Part shown: piece by piece, positions 37,287-49,822 of the stretch
Numbering within the stretch: the first letter of the stretch is position 1
Layout of the letters: every line of letters begins with the position of its first letter
NCBI GenBank assembly: GCA_020746835.1
Contig: JAGPNK010000016.1
Span: forward strand, 434,001 to 498,000
DNA length: 64,000 nucleotides
Direction: 5' to 3'
Origin: Stachybotrys elegans
Lineage: Eukaryota > Ascomycota > Sordariomycetes > Hypocreales > Stachybotryaceae
Program-made: the position numbers and the translations under genes
Notes under the pieces: model-generated
What the model saw: only the letters and a program-made list of their open reading frames with translations
The model's database searches: none
Told to the model about the DNA's origin: nothing

Positions 37287-39167
37287 ATGGAGGACGACAT
37301 GTTGCAGTCAGAGGACAACGCGCGGCATCGATCCGAGCCCGCGGCCCCCACGCAGCCCGAGGCGATTCCTCTACCTCGCTTCCGACAGGACCTCAACATC
37401 CAGACAGGCAACCTGCACGAGCGGGCGGTCGAGTCCCCCGAGACAACGCGATCCGAGCCAAATGTCCGCTTCGACGACTCTCCCTCCACGCTGCGGCGGC
37501 GCCCGACGTTCAAGACGGTCGAAGACTACGATGAGCTCGAGTCGTATAGCGCTCGCCCGGGATGGCAGCCTGGGTCGGAGCCTGGGTTCGACCCAGAGCT
37601 TCCGGACGGCGGCCATGCCTCGATGCCTATGCTCAGCGCCGACTGCAAGATTACCGTTGTGGACTTTTCGACCAACCACATGGTCAAGCGCCACTTCCAC
37701 AATGCCGATTTCATCGAGTTCCTCAATGAACCACAAGCGCCGTGGGCAAAGTGTCGATGGATCAACGTCAACGGCCTGAGTTGGGATGTTATCCAAGCGA
37801 TTGGCAACAAGAAGGATCTACACAGGCTGGCCTTGGAGGACATCATGAACATCCGGAACAGAACAAAGACAGACTGGTAGGTATCGCGCTGCGAAGAGAG
37901 TTGGAGCTGATGGCTGACCCTGCGCAAAGGTACCAGAACCATGCTTTTATTATCCTGACGCTGCAGAAGCTAGTACATCTGGTCGATCCCGACGACGATA
38001 CCTCTACGTCGAGCACGCCATCCACCTGGGCCATGCCGGGCTTGAGGGACTCAATTGGAGAATTTTGGAGGGGGAAACGACAGGGAAACATGGACCCCGA
38101 GCAGATCAAAGCGGCCAATGGTACGAACTCGACAAAGACGAACAGCCTTGGCCTCCAGGAGACGGACATGGTACGGTCGTTGCAGAGGTACCACGCTTCT
38201 GGCAATGAAGCTCGCGCCGAGTACATGGAGAGTCACAGCTCATTGGCGGCGTACAAGATGGCAGTCTCTGCCGAGCAAGTCTCCCTGTTCCTCACCTCTG
38301 ACAACACCGTCATCTCCTTCTTTGAGGGTTCAGCGGGAGATGTCGAGCGCCCCATTGTGACGCGTCTCAGCACCCCAGGTACCATTTTGCGAGAATCCTA
38401 CGACGGCTCGCTGCTTGTGCAGGCCATCATCGACGCCATCATCGATCTCGCCATGCCCCTGACTGCGGTTTACACGGACATGATCGGCGACATCGAACTG
38501 GACGTGTTGACGGCACCAAGTATCAGCCAGAGCAGGGGTCTATACATCTGCACGAGCGAGATCAACAAGCTGCTCAGCTTCTTGAACCCCATTGATAACG
38601 TTGTCAACGTGCTGCGCGACCATGTGACGAACCTTACGCAGGATGAGGCGATGAGGGAGCTCAACAACCCGCGCAGCGGCGTCATTGTTACTCCCATGAC
38701 GCACACGTACCTCGGCGACGTGCTGGATCACTGCATAATTATTACGGAGAACCTGCAGCAGCTGAAGCAATCCTCAGACAACCTCATCGATCTCATCTTC
38801 AACACCATATCGGCTACGCAGAACGAGTCGCTCAAGCAACTGACTGTTGTCACCATCATCTTCCTTCCCATGACCTTCATCACAGGATTCTTTGGTCAGA
38901 ATTTTGACCCGGAGGGCTTCCCTGAGATTCACAATGGAATCTGGTACTTGTAAGTCGCCCACCGTCGCCTCTTTCTTTTTAACTATTGCTAAGCGACGTG
39001 AATTTAGCTGGGCATGCGCTGTGCCTACGGCTTTTGCCACGATTGTAATTGTCATGCGAGATGTCATCTATACGTGGTTCGTGAGGCTGTTCCAGAGGAG
39101 GCATATCATTGATGTGAGGAAGAGGCGCAAGAGTAGGAGGAAGCAAAGGATAGGAGGCAGGGCGTAA
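37287..39167 (+). CDS. CorA-family magnesium transporter with GQN in place of GMN
   Basis: Exons 37287-37876, 37930-38949 and 39008-39167 give 589 residues. A long hydrophilic N-terminal domain holds the CorA core (HRLALEDIMNIRNRTKTDWY, NHAFIILTLQKLV, EQVSLFLTSDNTVISFFEG). Helices around IYICTSEINKLLSFLNP-like sequence (actual residues GLYICTSEINKLLSFLNP) lead to the two C-terminal membrane segments, TVVTIIFLPMTFITGFFG and the one starting WACAVPTAFATIVIVM. The pore-mouth motif at the end of TM1 is GQNF, where classical CorA has GMN. The C-terminus is strongly basic (RKRRKSRRKQR). Fungal relatives Alr1/Mnr2 sit in plasma or vacuolar membranes; I cannot tell which here. Confidence 0.9.
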
Positions 39168-39665
39168 AACGACAGGAATGGATAGGGATTTTTGCACAAG
39201 ATTGCATTGGACTATTGGGAACTCGATAGGAGTTGTGATGGTAGGGAAAAGCGTGGTGGAATTATGGGCTTGTGTATAGTAGGGACGGAATGCGAGGTTG
39301 ACCTCTGCTGGGAACAAGAATGCGACCACCTCTTCTTTATAAGTATTGTACAATTGATTCATGAACCTCGCTAATTCGGTCGGTCGCTATTTTCCCTCTT
39401 CAGTTTCCACGCCGTCTCCATGAATCGTGATCATCCAGACCTGATTACATAACCACTTTACAACAGGCAGCAACACGAATTGAGGGTGAGCTGCCGATTC
39501 ACGGTCACACACGGACCCAACAACCTAATTTGCATAAAGTGCAGCCAGTCCCGCGTGGATGAACCAGCTCTGATGCTATGTGATTATCTCATAGCTTTTT
39601 GAGCACCATACGCGCAAGGCTGCGATCCAATTGCAGGACATAACCGGGTGACCCCCAGCTTCATC
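39168..39665. other. intergenic, LIG4 promoter
   Basis: No gene recognised; contains the CorA 3' region and the LIG4 promoter. Confidence 0.4.
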
Positions 39666-42600
39666 ATGAGCCACATCAAACAGGATCCTGATGCCGAGAG
39701 AGAGGACGAGATCCAGTATGGCTTGGTCGGCATGACCAAAGAGGAGTTGGATGCAAAGTGCGATCGGCTTCCTCCTACCACAACTCACTTCTAACAAAGT
39801 CAGATACCCGAACCGGCCAAGGAACCACTCAAGGACGCTTCGTTTCGCCGACCTCTTTATTGAGCTCTTCAACCCCCTTAATGAGAACAAGAAACAGCCC
39901 GCTGGCGGCCCAGCGAGGAAGAAGGGCCCCCATGGAGCACATAAACTATCGCCCCAGGAGCAGCGGAGACACATCATTGAGAGATTCGTCACGCGATGGC
40001 GCAAAGAGGTCGGCAACGACTTTTACCCTGCCCTCAGGCTGATCCTCCCCGACAAAGACCGTGACCGCGGCGTCTATGGGCTGAAAGAGAACGCGATAGG
40101 GAAGCTACTCGTAAAGCTCATGAAGATCGACCGGAACTCTGAAGACGGATACAACCTCCTCCACTGGAAGCTTCCTGGCCAGACGGCGGCGTCCCGCCTT
40201 GCTGGTGACTTTGCGGGGAGATGCTTCGAAGTCATCTCGAAGCGACCCATGAGGACCACTGTAGGCGACATGACCATTGCGGAAGTCAACGAGCAGCTCG
40301 ACAGACTCGCTGCATCCGCCGGCGAGGCGGAGAATCTCCGAGTGCTTGAGGTTTTCTATAATCGCATGAACGCCCAGGAGCTCATGTGGATCATCCGTAT
40401 CATTCTTCGGCAAATGAAGGTGGGCGCCACGGAAAAGACACTCTTGGATATCTGGCACCCCGATGCCGAAGCATTATTCAGCGTGTCTTCGAGTCTCCAA
40501 CGCGTCTGCTGGGAACTTTGGGACCCGTCCTTGCGACTGGAGCAGGAGCATGCGGGAGTCACCTTGATGCAATGCTTCCAACCGCAGCTGGCGCAGTTTC
40601 AGATGCCTGCATCCTTCCAGAAGATGATTGACCTGTTGCACCCAACAGAGGAGGATCCCGAGTTCTGGATTGAAGAGAAATTGGATGGCGAGCGGATGCA
40701 AATGCACATGATCGAAGATCCAGCTCATCCTGGAGGGCGCCGATTCTGCTTCTGGTCGAGGAAAGCAAAAGATTACACCTATCTTTATGGAAACGGCTTG
40801 CAGGATGACAGATCCAGTCTTACTCGACATCTCAAGAATGCCTTTGCCCCTGGCGTGCGGAATCTGATACTAGATGGCGAGATGATCACATGGGACATGG
40901 GACTTGATAAGATCGTGCCCTTTGGAACCCTCAAGACAGCTGCCCTGGCAGAGCAGCAGAACAGGTCATCGTCAAACTCATCTGGCCAACGACCGCTCTT
41001 CCGCGTATTCGACATTTTGTATCTAAACGACAAACAGCTTACGCAGTACACTCTACGCGACCGCCATCGAGCGCTTGAGAAGGCCATCAAGCCTGTTCAC
41101 AGACGCCTGGAGGTGCACCAGTACGAAGCAGCCAAAACCGCCGACGCTATCGAGCCTTTACTTCGTGAGGTGGTAGCCAACGCATCCGAGGGACTCGTTC
41201 TCAAGAACCCGCGCTCCATGTACCGCTTGAACAGCCGAAACGACGACTGGCTCAAAGTCAAGCCCGAGTACATGACCGAGTTTGGCGAGTCGCTTGACTG
41301 CGTCGTGATAGGGGGTTACTATGGATCGGGCAAGCGTGGCGGCATATTGTCCAGCTACATGTGCGGTCTTCGAGTGAGCCAGAATCATATCAAAGCCGGA
41401 GCACATCCAGAGAAATGCTTCAGCTTTTGTAAAGTTGGAGGTGGCTTTCGCGCGGAGGATTATGCAGAGATCAAGCATCGCACCGAGGGAAAATGGATGG
41501 ACTGGGACCAGAAGAACCCACCCTCACAATTTATCGAACTCGCTGGCGGTGAGGCTAGACAATTCGAAAAGCCCGACGTATGGATCCGAGCAAAAGATTC
41601 GGTTGTCCTGTCTATAAAAGCCGCCAGTGTGGGCACATCGGACCAGTTTGCTCTTGGGTTCACCCTGCGATTCCCCCGTTTCCGTGCCCTCCGGCTGGAC
41701 AGGAGCTGGGAGACAGCTCTGTCTATTGAAGAATTCAGAGAGCTTAAGCAAAAGGTTGACGAGGAGTCGCACGAGAAGGCGATGACGGTCGAGGACCGGA
41801 AGCGTCGCAACCCGAAACGGGTCAAGCGGGAGCTTGTCATTGCGGGCGAGGACGCGGTGCCCGTAGAATTTGAGGGAGAGAAGACCAAAGTCTTTGATGG
41901 ACTCGAGTTTTGCATCCTGTCCGAGTCGCTGAAGCCCTTCAAGAAGACGAAAGGGCAGCTGGAGATGATTGTCAAGGAAAATGGAGGCACAGTCACGCAA
42001 CGACCAGTCCCTGGAACCAACATGATGATTGTTGCTGACAAGAAGGTTGTCAAAGTTGCTAGCCTGATGAAGGAGGGCGACGTTGATATTATTCGACCGA
42101 AATGGATACAGGACTGCCTGGACCAGAGCCAGGAAGGCTACTTACTCCCGTACGAGGACCGTCATCTGTTTCATGCGACCGATGCTATGAGGGCGGTCGC
42201 TCTTCAGAATTCGGACAAGTATGGCGATAGCTTCGCCCGCAACGTCGACGTCGAAGAGCTGCGGGAAATCATGGCACATATGCCCAAGATTGAGGACGGC
42301 ACGGCGTTTAGTAAGCTCGACTTCCTGGAGCAGTTGGAGAGCCACGGAAAGGGCCTCTCGCACCTCCGAGGCTTCATGTTCCAACGCTGCGTGGTGTATT
42401 TCCACTGCACGGACGGCGTGGGTAGAACCCGCATGTCCAGGCTGGAGAATTACGTGAGGTACGCAGGCGGTCTCTGTCGAAGCGATGCGGACGACGAGTC
42501 CCTTACCCATGTCGTCGTGGTTGGGGATGACCCTGTCCAGATGAGCGAGGCTGGCGGCGCGTTGCATAAGCAATTCAGCTCGCGGCGAAAGATGCCACGG

Positions 42601-42675
42601 GTCATCAAAGGGACGTGGATTGAGGATAGCTGGAAGGAGAAGACGCTTTTGGACGAGGACAGGTATACCGTATGA
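39666..42675 (+). CDS. LIG4: DNA ligase IV (non-homologous end joining)
   Basis: ATP-dependent ligase that seals double-strand breaks with XRCC4/Lif1. Exons 39666-39757 and 39804-42675 give 987 residues, a normal size. Junction reads LDAKYPNRPRNHS. The N-terminal DNA-binding domain is followed by the adenylation motif EEKLDGERMQMH (Lys323), then LILDGEMITWD, EGLVLKNPRSMY (motif IV), DDWLKVKPEY (motif V) and the OB fold. Two C-terminal BRCT domains bracket an acidic linker: FDGLEFCILSES and IIRPKWIQDCLD in the first, GFMFQRCVVYFH and KGTWIEDSW in the second, which bind the XRCC4 partner. It converges with the uracil phosphoribosyltransferase gene, 99 nt between stops. Confidence 0.97.
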
Positions 42676-42774
42676 TTCATGACTTGTGTCTCAGAGCTAC
42701 TCTATAAGTTACTGTAATGAGATTTTTTCCCCCTTTGATGCCCTAGTCGTTGATTGTGTCAAGAAGAGATGGTT

Positions 42775-43591
42775 TTATTTCCCAAGTGTCAAAAACAGTC
42801 TGTCACCGATATCTCCCAGCCCAGGGTTCAGCATTCCATCCGTAGTGAGCTGCTTGTCGAGAGCCGCCAGCCACAGCTCGGTGCCCTCGGGCCACTCCTG
42901 TGCCGTCTTGGAGACGCCGTCCTCGGCGCCAATCACGGCGAGGATGATGATGCGCTTCGCACCCCACTCGCGGAGGGTCTGGATGGCGGCCGTGCAGGTC
43001 CCACCCGTGGCGATGACAGGGTCGACAATGATGGCGAGGCTGCTTGCGCCGGAGCCACCGGCAGCCCCAGCGGGGAGGTTGTTGTAGTACTCGACAGGAG
43101 AGAGGGTGGACGGCTCTCTGTACATGCCAAGGTGGTGGACTGGAACGGGGACTGGAAGCATAGTTTGGACGGCTGAAGCGAGGGTTTGTTAGTCGGGGGG
43201 AGGGAAAAAGGGGTGGGGCCACGTGAAAGAAAGGCATACCTTCGACCATAGCGAGACCGGATCTTAGGATGGGCACGATGCACATGGTACCGGGCTGGAT
43301 CTCGGTGGTCGTATACTCAAAGCCGATGGGAGTTTGTGCCTGACGGTGTTGCACATGTCAGACAAATACATGCACGCCCCAATGCGTCTATTGGATCTGA
43401 TGATGCCATACCTTGGGTCCCTCTGCCGTGGTCGTCGCCTGGGCGAGAGCCTCGCACGCCACAATGAGAGAGATCTCATGGACCAAGGTCTTGACGTCCC
43501 TGGCGCTGGTGGAGGCGGAGCGAAGCTGGCTGATCTTGGCGCGGAGACATGGGTGGCTGGAGACCTTGACGTTGGGAGGGAGGGAGGCCAT
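42775..43591 (-). CDS. FUR1: Uracil phosphoribosyltransferase
   Basis: Salvages uracil to UMP using PRPP; also the step that activates 5-fluorouracil in fungi. Exons, complement of 43412-43591, 43240-43339 and 42775-43172, give 225 residues. It starts MASLPPNVKVSSHPCLRAKI. IVPILRSGLAMVEA is the conserved block before the flexible loop, HHLGMYREPSTLSPVEYY the loop region, and DPVIATGGTCTAAI the PRPP-binding motif. The C-terminal GLGDIGDRLFLT is typical. It diverges from the fluoride exporter gene. Confidence 0.96.
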
Positions 43592-44029
43592 TGTGAGGAG
43601 GATGGGTGTGTTTATTTCTGTACTATGAGAGCAATTGGACGGGATGAATTGAGGTGAAGGGGACCAGAGTTAGGCTGATGTCGCGAGTGAGTGAGGTGTC
43701 GTCGGGCATATAAGGCAACGGCAGGGTGGTCGGGGGTGTCGGCGGGACGAAATGGCGGGGACTTGGGGGGGCACCTGATAAGGCATTAGTGGGGAGGTCC
43801 GGCTTGTCTTATCAGAGCGCGCCGACAGGCTTGGCCGATTCCGGACATGGCTCAGTCTGGATTTAAATTGGCGTATTTCGTTTATGGTGGTTGGGATTTT
43901 GATCTTGCCATGAATGCTGTTGCGTATCTTCATGATGATGATGATGATGTGTTTGTAGATGTGTTCATGAAGAGGGCGTACAGCAGAGAAATAGTCGAGA
44001 TGGGCGTTGGCTCCTAATTTCTCTCTTAT
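43592..44029. promoter_or_regulatory. bidirectional promoter between FUR1 and FEX
   Basis: 438 bases between divergent starts. Holds a (GAT)n run at about 43932-43949. No specific site identified. Confidence 0.45.
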
Positions 44030-45352
44030 ATGATGGAGGCGAGTTCTCATGTTGGTGCCGGCCCTGCTCCATCGTCTCGCGACAATCGGAATGGCTCGCC
44101 AGAATATGAGGCTCCAGAACGATGGAAGAACATCACCGATGCAACCGTCCCATCTCCTAAAAACCGGGGAGATGGTGCCATTGACCCAGGAACACAAGGA
44201 CAGGCGGTAGCTGTGTCGCACAACAACGCGGCACCTACACCGGCCAAGGCAGACACCAAAGGACATGACCGAGTGTCCAAGTCAATCACCCACTTGTACA
44301 CAGTCTCCTATCTTATCTTCTTCTCCTTCCTCGGCACGCTGGCCAGAGTCGGACTCGCCGCCCTCACCTCCTATCCCGGAAGCCCCGTCATCTTCAGCAC
44401 GATATGGGCCAACGTGGGAGGCAGCCTCATCATGGGCTTCCTCACCGAGGAGCGAAAGCTGTTCCGACACAGCGTCGCCGAGATAGGCGGGAAGCCGCAG
44501 AGGGGGCGAGACGAGGAGAATGCGGCGCAGGTGGATTCGGCCCAAGTCGACACGGCAGCGCTGAAGAAGGCTCATCTGGCGACCAAGAAAACGATTCCGC
44601 TGTATATTGGGCTGGCGACCGGGTTCTGCGGCTGCTTTACGAGTTTTTCCAGCTTCATTCGCGATGTTATGCTTGCTCTCTCCAACAGCCTGGAGACCCC
44701 CGATGTGAGCCCGATACTGAGAAGGAATGGAGGGTACTCGTTCATGGCAATGCTGGCAGTCATCATCACGACAGTGGCCCTCTCCTTGTCGGCTCTGGTA
44801 GTGGGCAGCCATTTGGCAAAGGCAGTAGAGCGCGTCACTCCATCTATTCCAGCAATCGCCCTCCGCAAATTTGCAGACCCAATAGCTGTTGTGCTTGGCT
44901 GGGGCTGCTGGGTCGGGGCAATAATAATGTCCATCTTCCCTCCGCACGAGAGCTGGCGCGGCATCGTCTTGTTGTCCCTGGTGTTTGCCCCTCTCGGCTG
45001 CCTGGCTCGCTTCTACCTGGCCCTGCGGCTCAACGGCAAGTCATCGTCCTTTCCGGTGGGCACATTTGTCGCCAACGTCCTGGGCACCGTGGTGCTCGGC
45101 ATGTCTTGGGATATAGCCCACGCGCCCATCGGAGGGATTGTGGGCTGCCAGGTGCTGCAGGGCGTGGAAGACGGGTTCTGCGGCTGCTTGACGACGATAT
45201 CGACGTGGGTAGCCGAACTGAGGAGCCTGCGGCGACGCAACGCCTATATGTATGGCACTGTGAGCGTGGTGGTATCGCTGCTGTTGATGATTGCTATCAT
45301 GGGAGGTTTGCGATGGAGTGACGGGTTCAGCACTCTCCTCTGCAAGCATTAG
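44030..45352 (+). CDS. FEX1: Fluoride exporter FEX (tandem CrcB domains)
   Basis: Intronless, 440 residues. Eukaryotic FEX proteins are two Fluc/CrcB domains joined by a linker membrane helix and remove fluoride across the plasma membrane. First domain: LIFFSFLGTLARVGLAAL, WANVGGSLIMGF and ATGFCGCFTSFSSFIRD. Second domain: PLGCLARFYLALRL, GTFVANVLGTVVLGM and EDGFCGCLTTISTWVAEL. The conserved Asn of the NxGG/NxxG motif and the paired F/T box are visible in both. About 90 hydrophilic N-terminal residues precede the first helix. The gene sits next to FUR1 only by chance as far as I can tell. Confidence 0.95.
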   Translation: MMEASSHVGAGPAPSSRDNRNGSPEYEAPERWKNITDATVPSPKNRGDGAIDPGTQGQAVAVSHNNAAPTPAKADTKGHDRVSKSITHLYTVSYLIFFSFLGTLARVGLAALTSYPGSPVIFSTIWANVGGSLIMGFLTEERKLFRHSVAEIGGKPQRGRDEENAAQVDSAQVDTAALKKAHLATKKTIPLYIGLATGFCGCFTSFSSFIRDVMLALSNSLETPDVSPILRRNGGYSFMAMLAVIITTVALSLSALVVGSHLAKAVERVTPSIPAIALRKFADPIAVVLGWGCWVGAIIMSIFPPHESWRGIVLLSLVFAPLGCLARFYLALRLNGKSSSFPVGTFVANVLGTVVLGMSWDIAHAPIGGIVGCQVLQGVEDGFCGCLTTISTWVAELRSLRRRNAYMYGTVSVVVSLLLMIAIMGGLRWSDGFSTLLCKH

Positions 45353-45999
45353 CAAGGCACCAATTGGTCTCGCTTTGCGGAGAGAAAGGAAGCAAAAAAA
45401 AAAAAAGAAAAAAAAAAAGAAAAGAAAAAAAGAGAGAAAATTATTTGCTTGCTGGTCTCCATCAATTACATTGGGAAGGCTCGGATGAAACGCTTGTCAG
45501 CAACGGGTAGGAGCATGATGAGCAAAACAAAACAGCAAACAGCCCACATCATCTCTTTCGAGCACTTGTTTTCGTGTATCCAGGTTGAACTTATCTTCAC
45601 ATCTTGTTAATCTGAAACAGACTGTTATATCGGCAACGGGGCCTTCTTTGCGAGTTGCCGTACGTTGGTTGGGATAAGTTGTGTGGGCAGCTGCCACCGG
45701 CGGATACAGCGTTGCCTTCCGCCTCCTGCCTCTGCCTTCTGCCGGTGCCCCCTCTGAAATACATGATTGTATGGATCTCTTTCAATCCCCTCGTGCAGCA
45801 TTTGTCATTCTCTCTACATCCTCGCTCGCCCCAAGTGCAGAGTTATCCACCAACATCTACATGTATCCATTCAATCCTTCTCTACGCTCCCGACTATCGT
45901 TAACCCCCGTTTCGCCATCACTTGGCACTCTCCCCTCCTGGCCGACCACGGAAACCGCTCTCCTCCCGCGACGTATGCCCATCGCAGATATTGCCCAAC
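45353..45999. other. intergenic with A-rich tract
   Basis: An A-rich run with few Gs at about 45393-45440 follows the FEX stop closely and is probably in its 3' region. The remainder is the promoter and leader of the MYND gene. Confidence 0.5.
45393..45440. repeat. A-rich simple-sequence tract
   Basis: Runs of A broken by single Gs, read directly. Possibly the FEX polyadenylation region. Confidence 0.8.
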
Positions 46000-48900
46000 A
46001 TGTCGGGCAGCCCAGCTGCTGGAGGAGCACCGCCTACGTACTCACCCCTGGGCAATTCGCTATGGGTGACTCAATTTGATGAACATGAATACGCGAACTA
46101 TCTTGGGCCCATCTGCCCAGGCATGGGAATCTTCGATGAGCCGCACTGCGCAAACTTCCCCCGAGTTCCTTGCAAAGGATGTTATCTCATTGCAGTAAGA
46201 AGCCTCTGGAAGCTGCAAACCCCAAGTCCACCCGGCAAGTGCTGACTGACCTTGACAGTACTGCAGCGAGCAATGCAAAGAAGCCCACTGGGGATATCAC
46301 AAACCTGAGTGTGTCGGAGCCAACCGTCCTCAACCACCTTTTGACACCAGGAAACAGACATCCCTCTCGGAGGCAGGCGTGATCGATTCAAAGTATTGGG
46401 GCCGATATCCGGCTACGGACATTCTAAACCTCGAGAAGAACGAAGGCCTACATTTCAATGGCCAGCTTCGTGTGCTCCTTTCTGATGGTAAGAACCCTCA
46501 ATCTTCCTCCTCGAGTCTTTTTGGATCTGACGTGTAATCCCAGACTTTGGGCTGCGCCACTTGATTTACAGTATAGCCAAGATGAAACCCGAGTCGAACC
46601 CTGTTCTCGACGTGACAATCACAGAGTCCAGACCGTCTGCCAAACTGGCCCGTACCATTTTCGCCCTCATGCTGCTCGGAGACCCAGAAGGCGACGCGTA
46701 CGAAATCGCAGATGCCGTCATCCACCTATGGTACTCTTCCAGGATTCCCAAGAGAGCATTTGAAATCATTCAAATGTCAGCATATGATCCTGTGACGGGT
46801 CTTGGGGAGGAACTTGAACAGTCAGAGATGGATGTGGAGGGAAGCAAACACAGGTTTACCGCCTCGTGGGAAGATAAAGTGCCAATGCTCCAAGTCAGCC
46901 TTCGCCACCAAGGTTGGAGGGACTTGTTTGCACATGCGAGGCCAAGCTCGTTGGACGATTCAATCGCCGAAAGGCTTCGAGAAAAAGACTTGCTGGACAC
47001 CCAACCGCCTTGGGCGAGAACAGTGGCCTTGTTTCCGCCGGCGCGACTTGCCGGCGCATGCAGGTGGTTCAGCGACGGTCTACTTCTTCCATGGGCCCAC
47101 CCACGGACAGGCAAAGAAATACTCAATCCGTAAGCCTGACACGCCATTTCGCGAGATATTCACTGACAAAACTAGGATATTGTTCTCAGAACGTCATCTA
47201 TTCCCAGTGAACGCCTCACAGGAACCCCTAACGGAGTGGCCGATGGAACTGCTAGACTACGATCACCCTGCCGCCAACGATGTGTACGGCAAGATGTATT
47301 TTTGGCTACGCGATCTATTGGTCTCCTTCATGGCAAAGGCTCGCACCATGAGGATCAATATCTTCGTTACTGATCAACACATCGTGGACCTTCCGGTAAA
47401 GCTGACTAACAACAACAACGAATACAACCGTTGGTTTGACCGAATCGAGGTAAATCCATCTCCGAAACTACCCCTGACTGAAACACGCAGCTGATGAACT
47501 CTACCCTTTCAAGCTTGGAGAGAACTGGATAGGCAATCCTCTGCAAGCCGCCCTTGCTGCCACATGTCTGCTGAGACATGAGGATGAGAATCCTTACGCA
47601 ACGTTCCTCGCAGCCGACACCTACTGTGTCGTTGTCTTTGACTCTATTCCTTCGGATCGTGACGCTGAACTGTCCCTATTTACGACAAAGGCAGGGACGA
47701 TACTTGACGAGTATGCTCCTCCCGTAGGACCCAACGGGGTCGAAGATAATCATCAAAACCGAATGCGGCGCCTCATGGGGCTAGTAGCCTGGAGAAACTG
47801 GGATCGAATTGCCGATAGGTGAGTACCCGTTCATCTCGTCTACCAAACTGCCATGTTTTGACCTTTCCCTTCTAGATATTTCGACACAGAGGCTCGCTTC
47901 AAGTACCCAAGGGCTATGCTTTCTGGAGAATTGGCCCTGAGACCCCCTACCAATGAACAGCTGCAAGATCAATCATCCGTTCGAGAAGGTATCGGGTTGT
48001 CGTTGAGAGCCAAGCAAACCGTAGTACGACGCTGGCCCAACCGCCTGGTTCATTCCAAGACCGACAAGCCATCGCTGAGAGATTTCAAGAGATGGATTGC
48101 CTGGCCTCATATACCTTTTAGATGGATTGAGTGGCGAAAGTCCCAAGACGTAAACTACAAGGACTGGCTCAAGTGGTGGGTGTATGGGAAGCAGAGACCC
48201 CATTGGGGCCAAGTCCCGCTCGCTTGTGACTCGCCAAAACCCGAGGAAAGCAGAGACCCCAAGGCCGACGCGAACAACAGGGCAGAAAGCGATAGGAACA
48301 AGAGCGACCAGGCAGACACCGAGAGAGTAGAGACGACCAAGGCAGAGGTGGAGGAGCCGGCTGCGAGTTCGGGGAAAAAGAAGAAGAACAAAAAGAAGAA
48401 AAAAGGAAAAGACAAGGTTCCTGCGAGTGTGGAAGAAGGCACCGAGGCCAAAACGGTGACAGACGACAAGGCCACGAATGACGGAACCATCAACGCCAAG
48501 GCCGCAGAAGAACAGATCACTGACGGGAAAGTGGAAGACGCAGCAGCAGAAACAACATCCATGGCCGAGAAACAGGAAACCAGCCAAGCAACGTTAGACA
48601 CGGCCATACCATCTCCACGCCCCAGTCCCGTACCTGAGGATCATAGCAAAACTGCAAAGGAAGAGGGGGGAGCAGCCGAAACAAAAACACCCATGGGTGA
48701 GCAGGACGTCGTGGATGTTGAATCAGTCGGTGTCAGCTCCGAATCTACTCTTGACTTTGACAGAGGCGCATCAGACGTGAACGAAAGGGCGCAGACACCC
48801 ATCAGCGATATAAAGGGCAATAGCCAGGCGAGAACACCAAACAGTACCCTGTCTCCTTCCAGCCAAAAGCCTCCATCTGCTAGCGAAAGTCAGCAAGGTG

Positions 48901-49583
48901 TTGATGAAACCGTTGCAGAGCCTGAGAGCAATCTCGATTGCACCAATGAGACAGAAGACAGCACCCTTACACCAAAGGACCTGAAGGATGCAGGCGAGGT
49001 CGCAGCTGCACCGGTCGCCCCGAAGCCAGATGCTATGAACGAAGTGGTCTCTAAGGGCAAGGGAAAGGCGAGTCCCGTGGAAGAAACACCTCCAAACTCG
49101 GACTCGATGCCAAAAGACAAAGGAAAGCAGAAAGAGGCTGACAAGGAACTCGGTGTTACGGAGCCAACGATAGAGAGAGCCATGCAACTCAAGCCATGTT
49201 TGCGATTCCGCCGTTCTAGGGACGCCCAAGCCGAACAAGACCAATTCGAATCAGGACCTTCACGACCAACGCCGGTACGCACCACCAAGCCTGCGACCCA
49301 CCCACCGATACCGTCGTATCAGATCTGGACCCGTGCGAGGCAAGAAGCAATGGAGGAGGCCCAACGACATTGGGGCAGAGACGCAGGCAAGTCGTGGGAA
49401 GACATTTTTGAGGAAGAGCAAGAAGAGGCTGAACAGCAAGAGCGGGAGCGGAAGAAGCAAGAGGGGTTCGATGCCTGGAAAACGGTTGTGACCAGGAAAC
49501 AGAAGGGGTCAGGCAAGGGGCCTGGCAGGGAGGAAGCGGGCAAAGGAAAGGGGAAAGGAAAAGAAATCGTGAGGTGGAGATGA
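46000..49583 (+). CDS. MYND zinc finger - DUF4470 protein with long charged tail
   Basis: Model: 46000-46194, 46259-46487, 46544-47129, 47176-47449, 47514-47818 and 47876-49583, 1098 residues. A MYND finger (about 50-87) spans intron 1: CKGCYLIA / YCSEQCKEAHWGYHKPEC. The DUF4470 domain follows: PATDILNLEKNEGLHFNGQL, DDFGLRHLIYSIAKM. A middle region has VYGKMYFWLRDLLVSFM and RWFDRIELGENW; the last-mentioned junction required a distant acceptor at 47513. The final 450 residues are low-complexity, rich in K, E, P and T, with a basic block (KKKKNKKKKKGKDK) and a long coiled stretch (EDIFEEEQEEAEQQERER). Such proteins are common in fungi with unknown function; MYND domains usually bind proline-rich partners. 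Confidence 0.82.
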
Positions 49584-49822
49584 CGATGATTGCTTACTTG
49601 GGCGTCACTGGAACTGAGCGACGAGAGCGGCGGATCAACAGCAATGATATTTGTCAGGGTTATGAGGATTGCGTTTGGAGAGGGGGTTTCATGGATAAGC
49701 TCTTCCCCAGGCATTCATTCGAAAGAAGTAGATACAGCAGCGTGTTTTGAAGGCGCCGGGCGCAACTTGCATATTCAATCTGGATCCTTTGGTATGAAAA
49801 TTCCGCACACATATCACGACGT

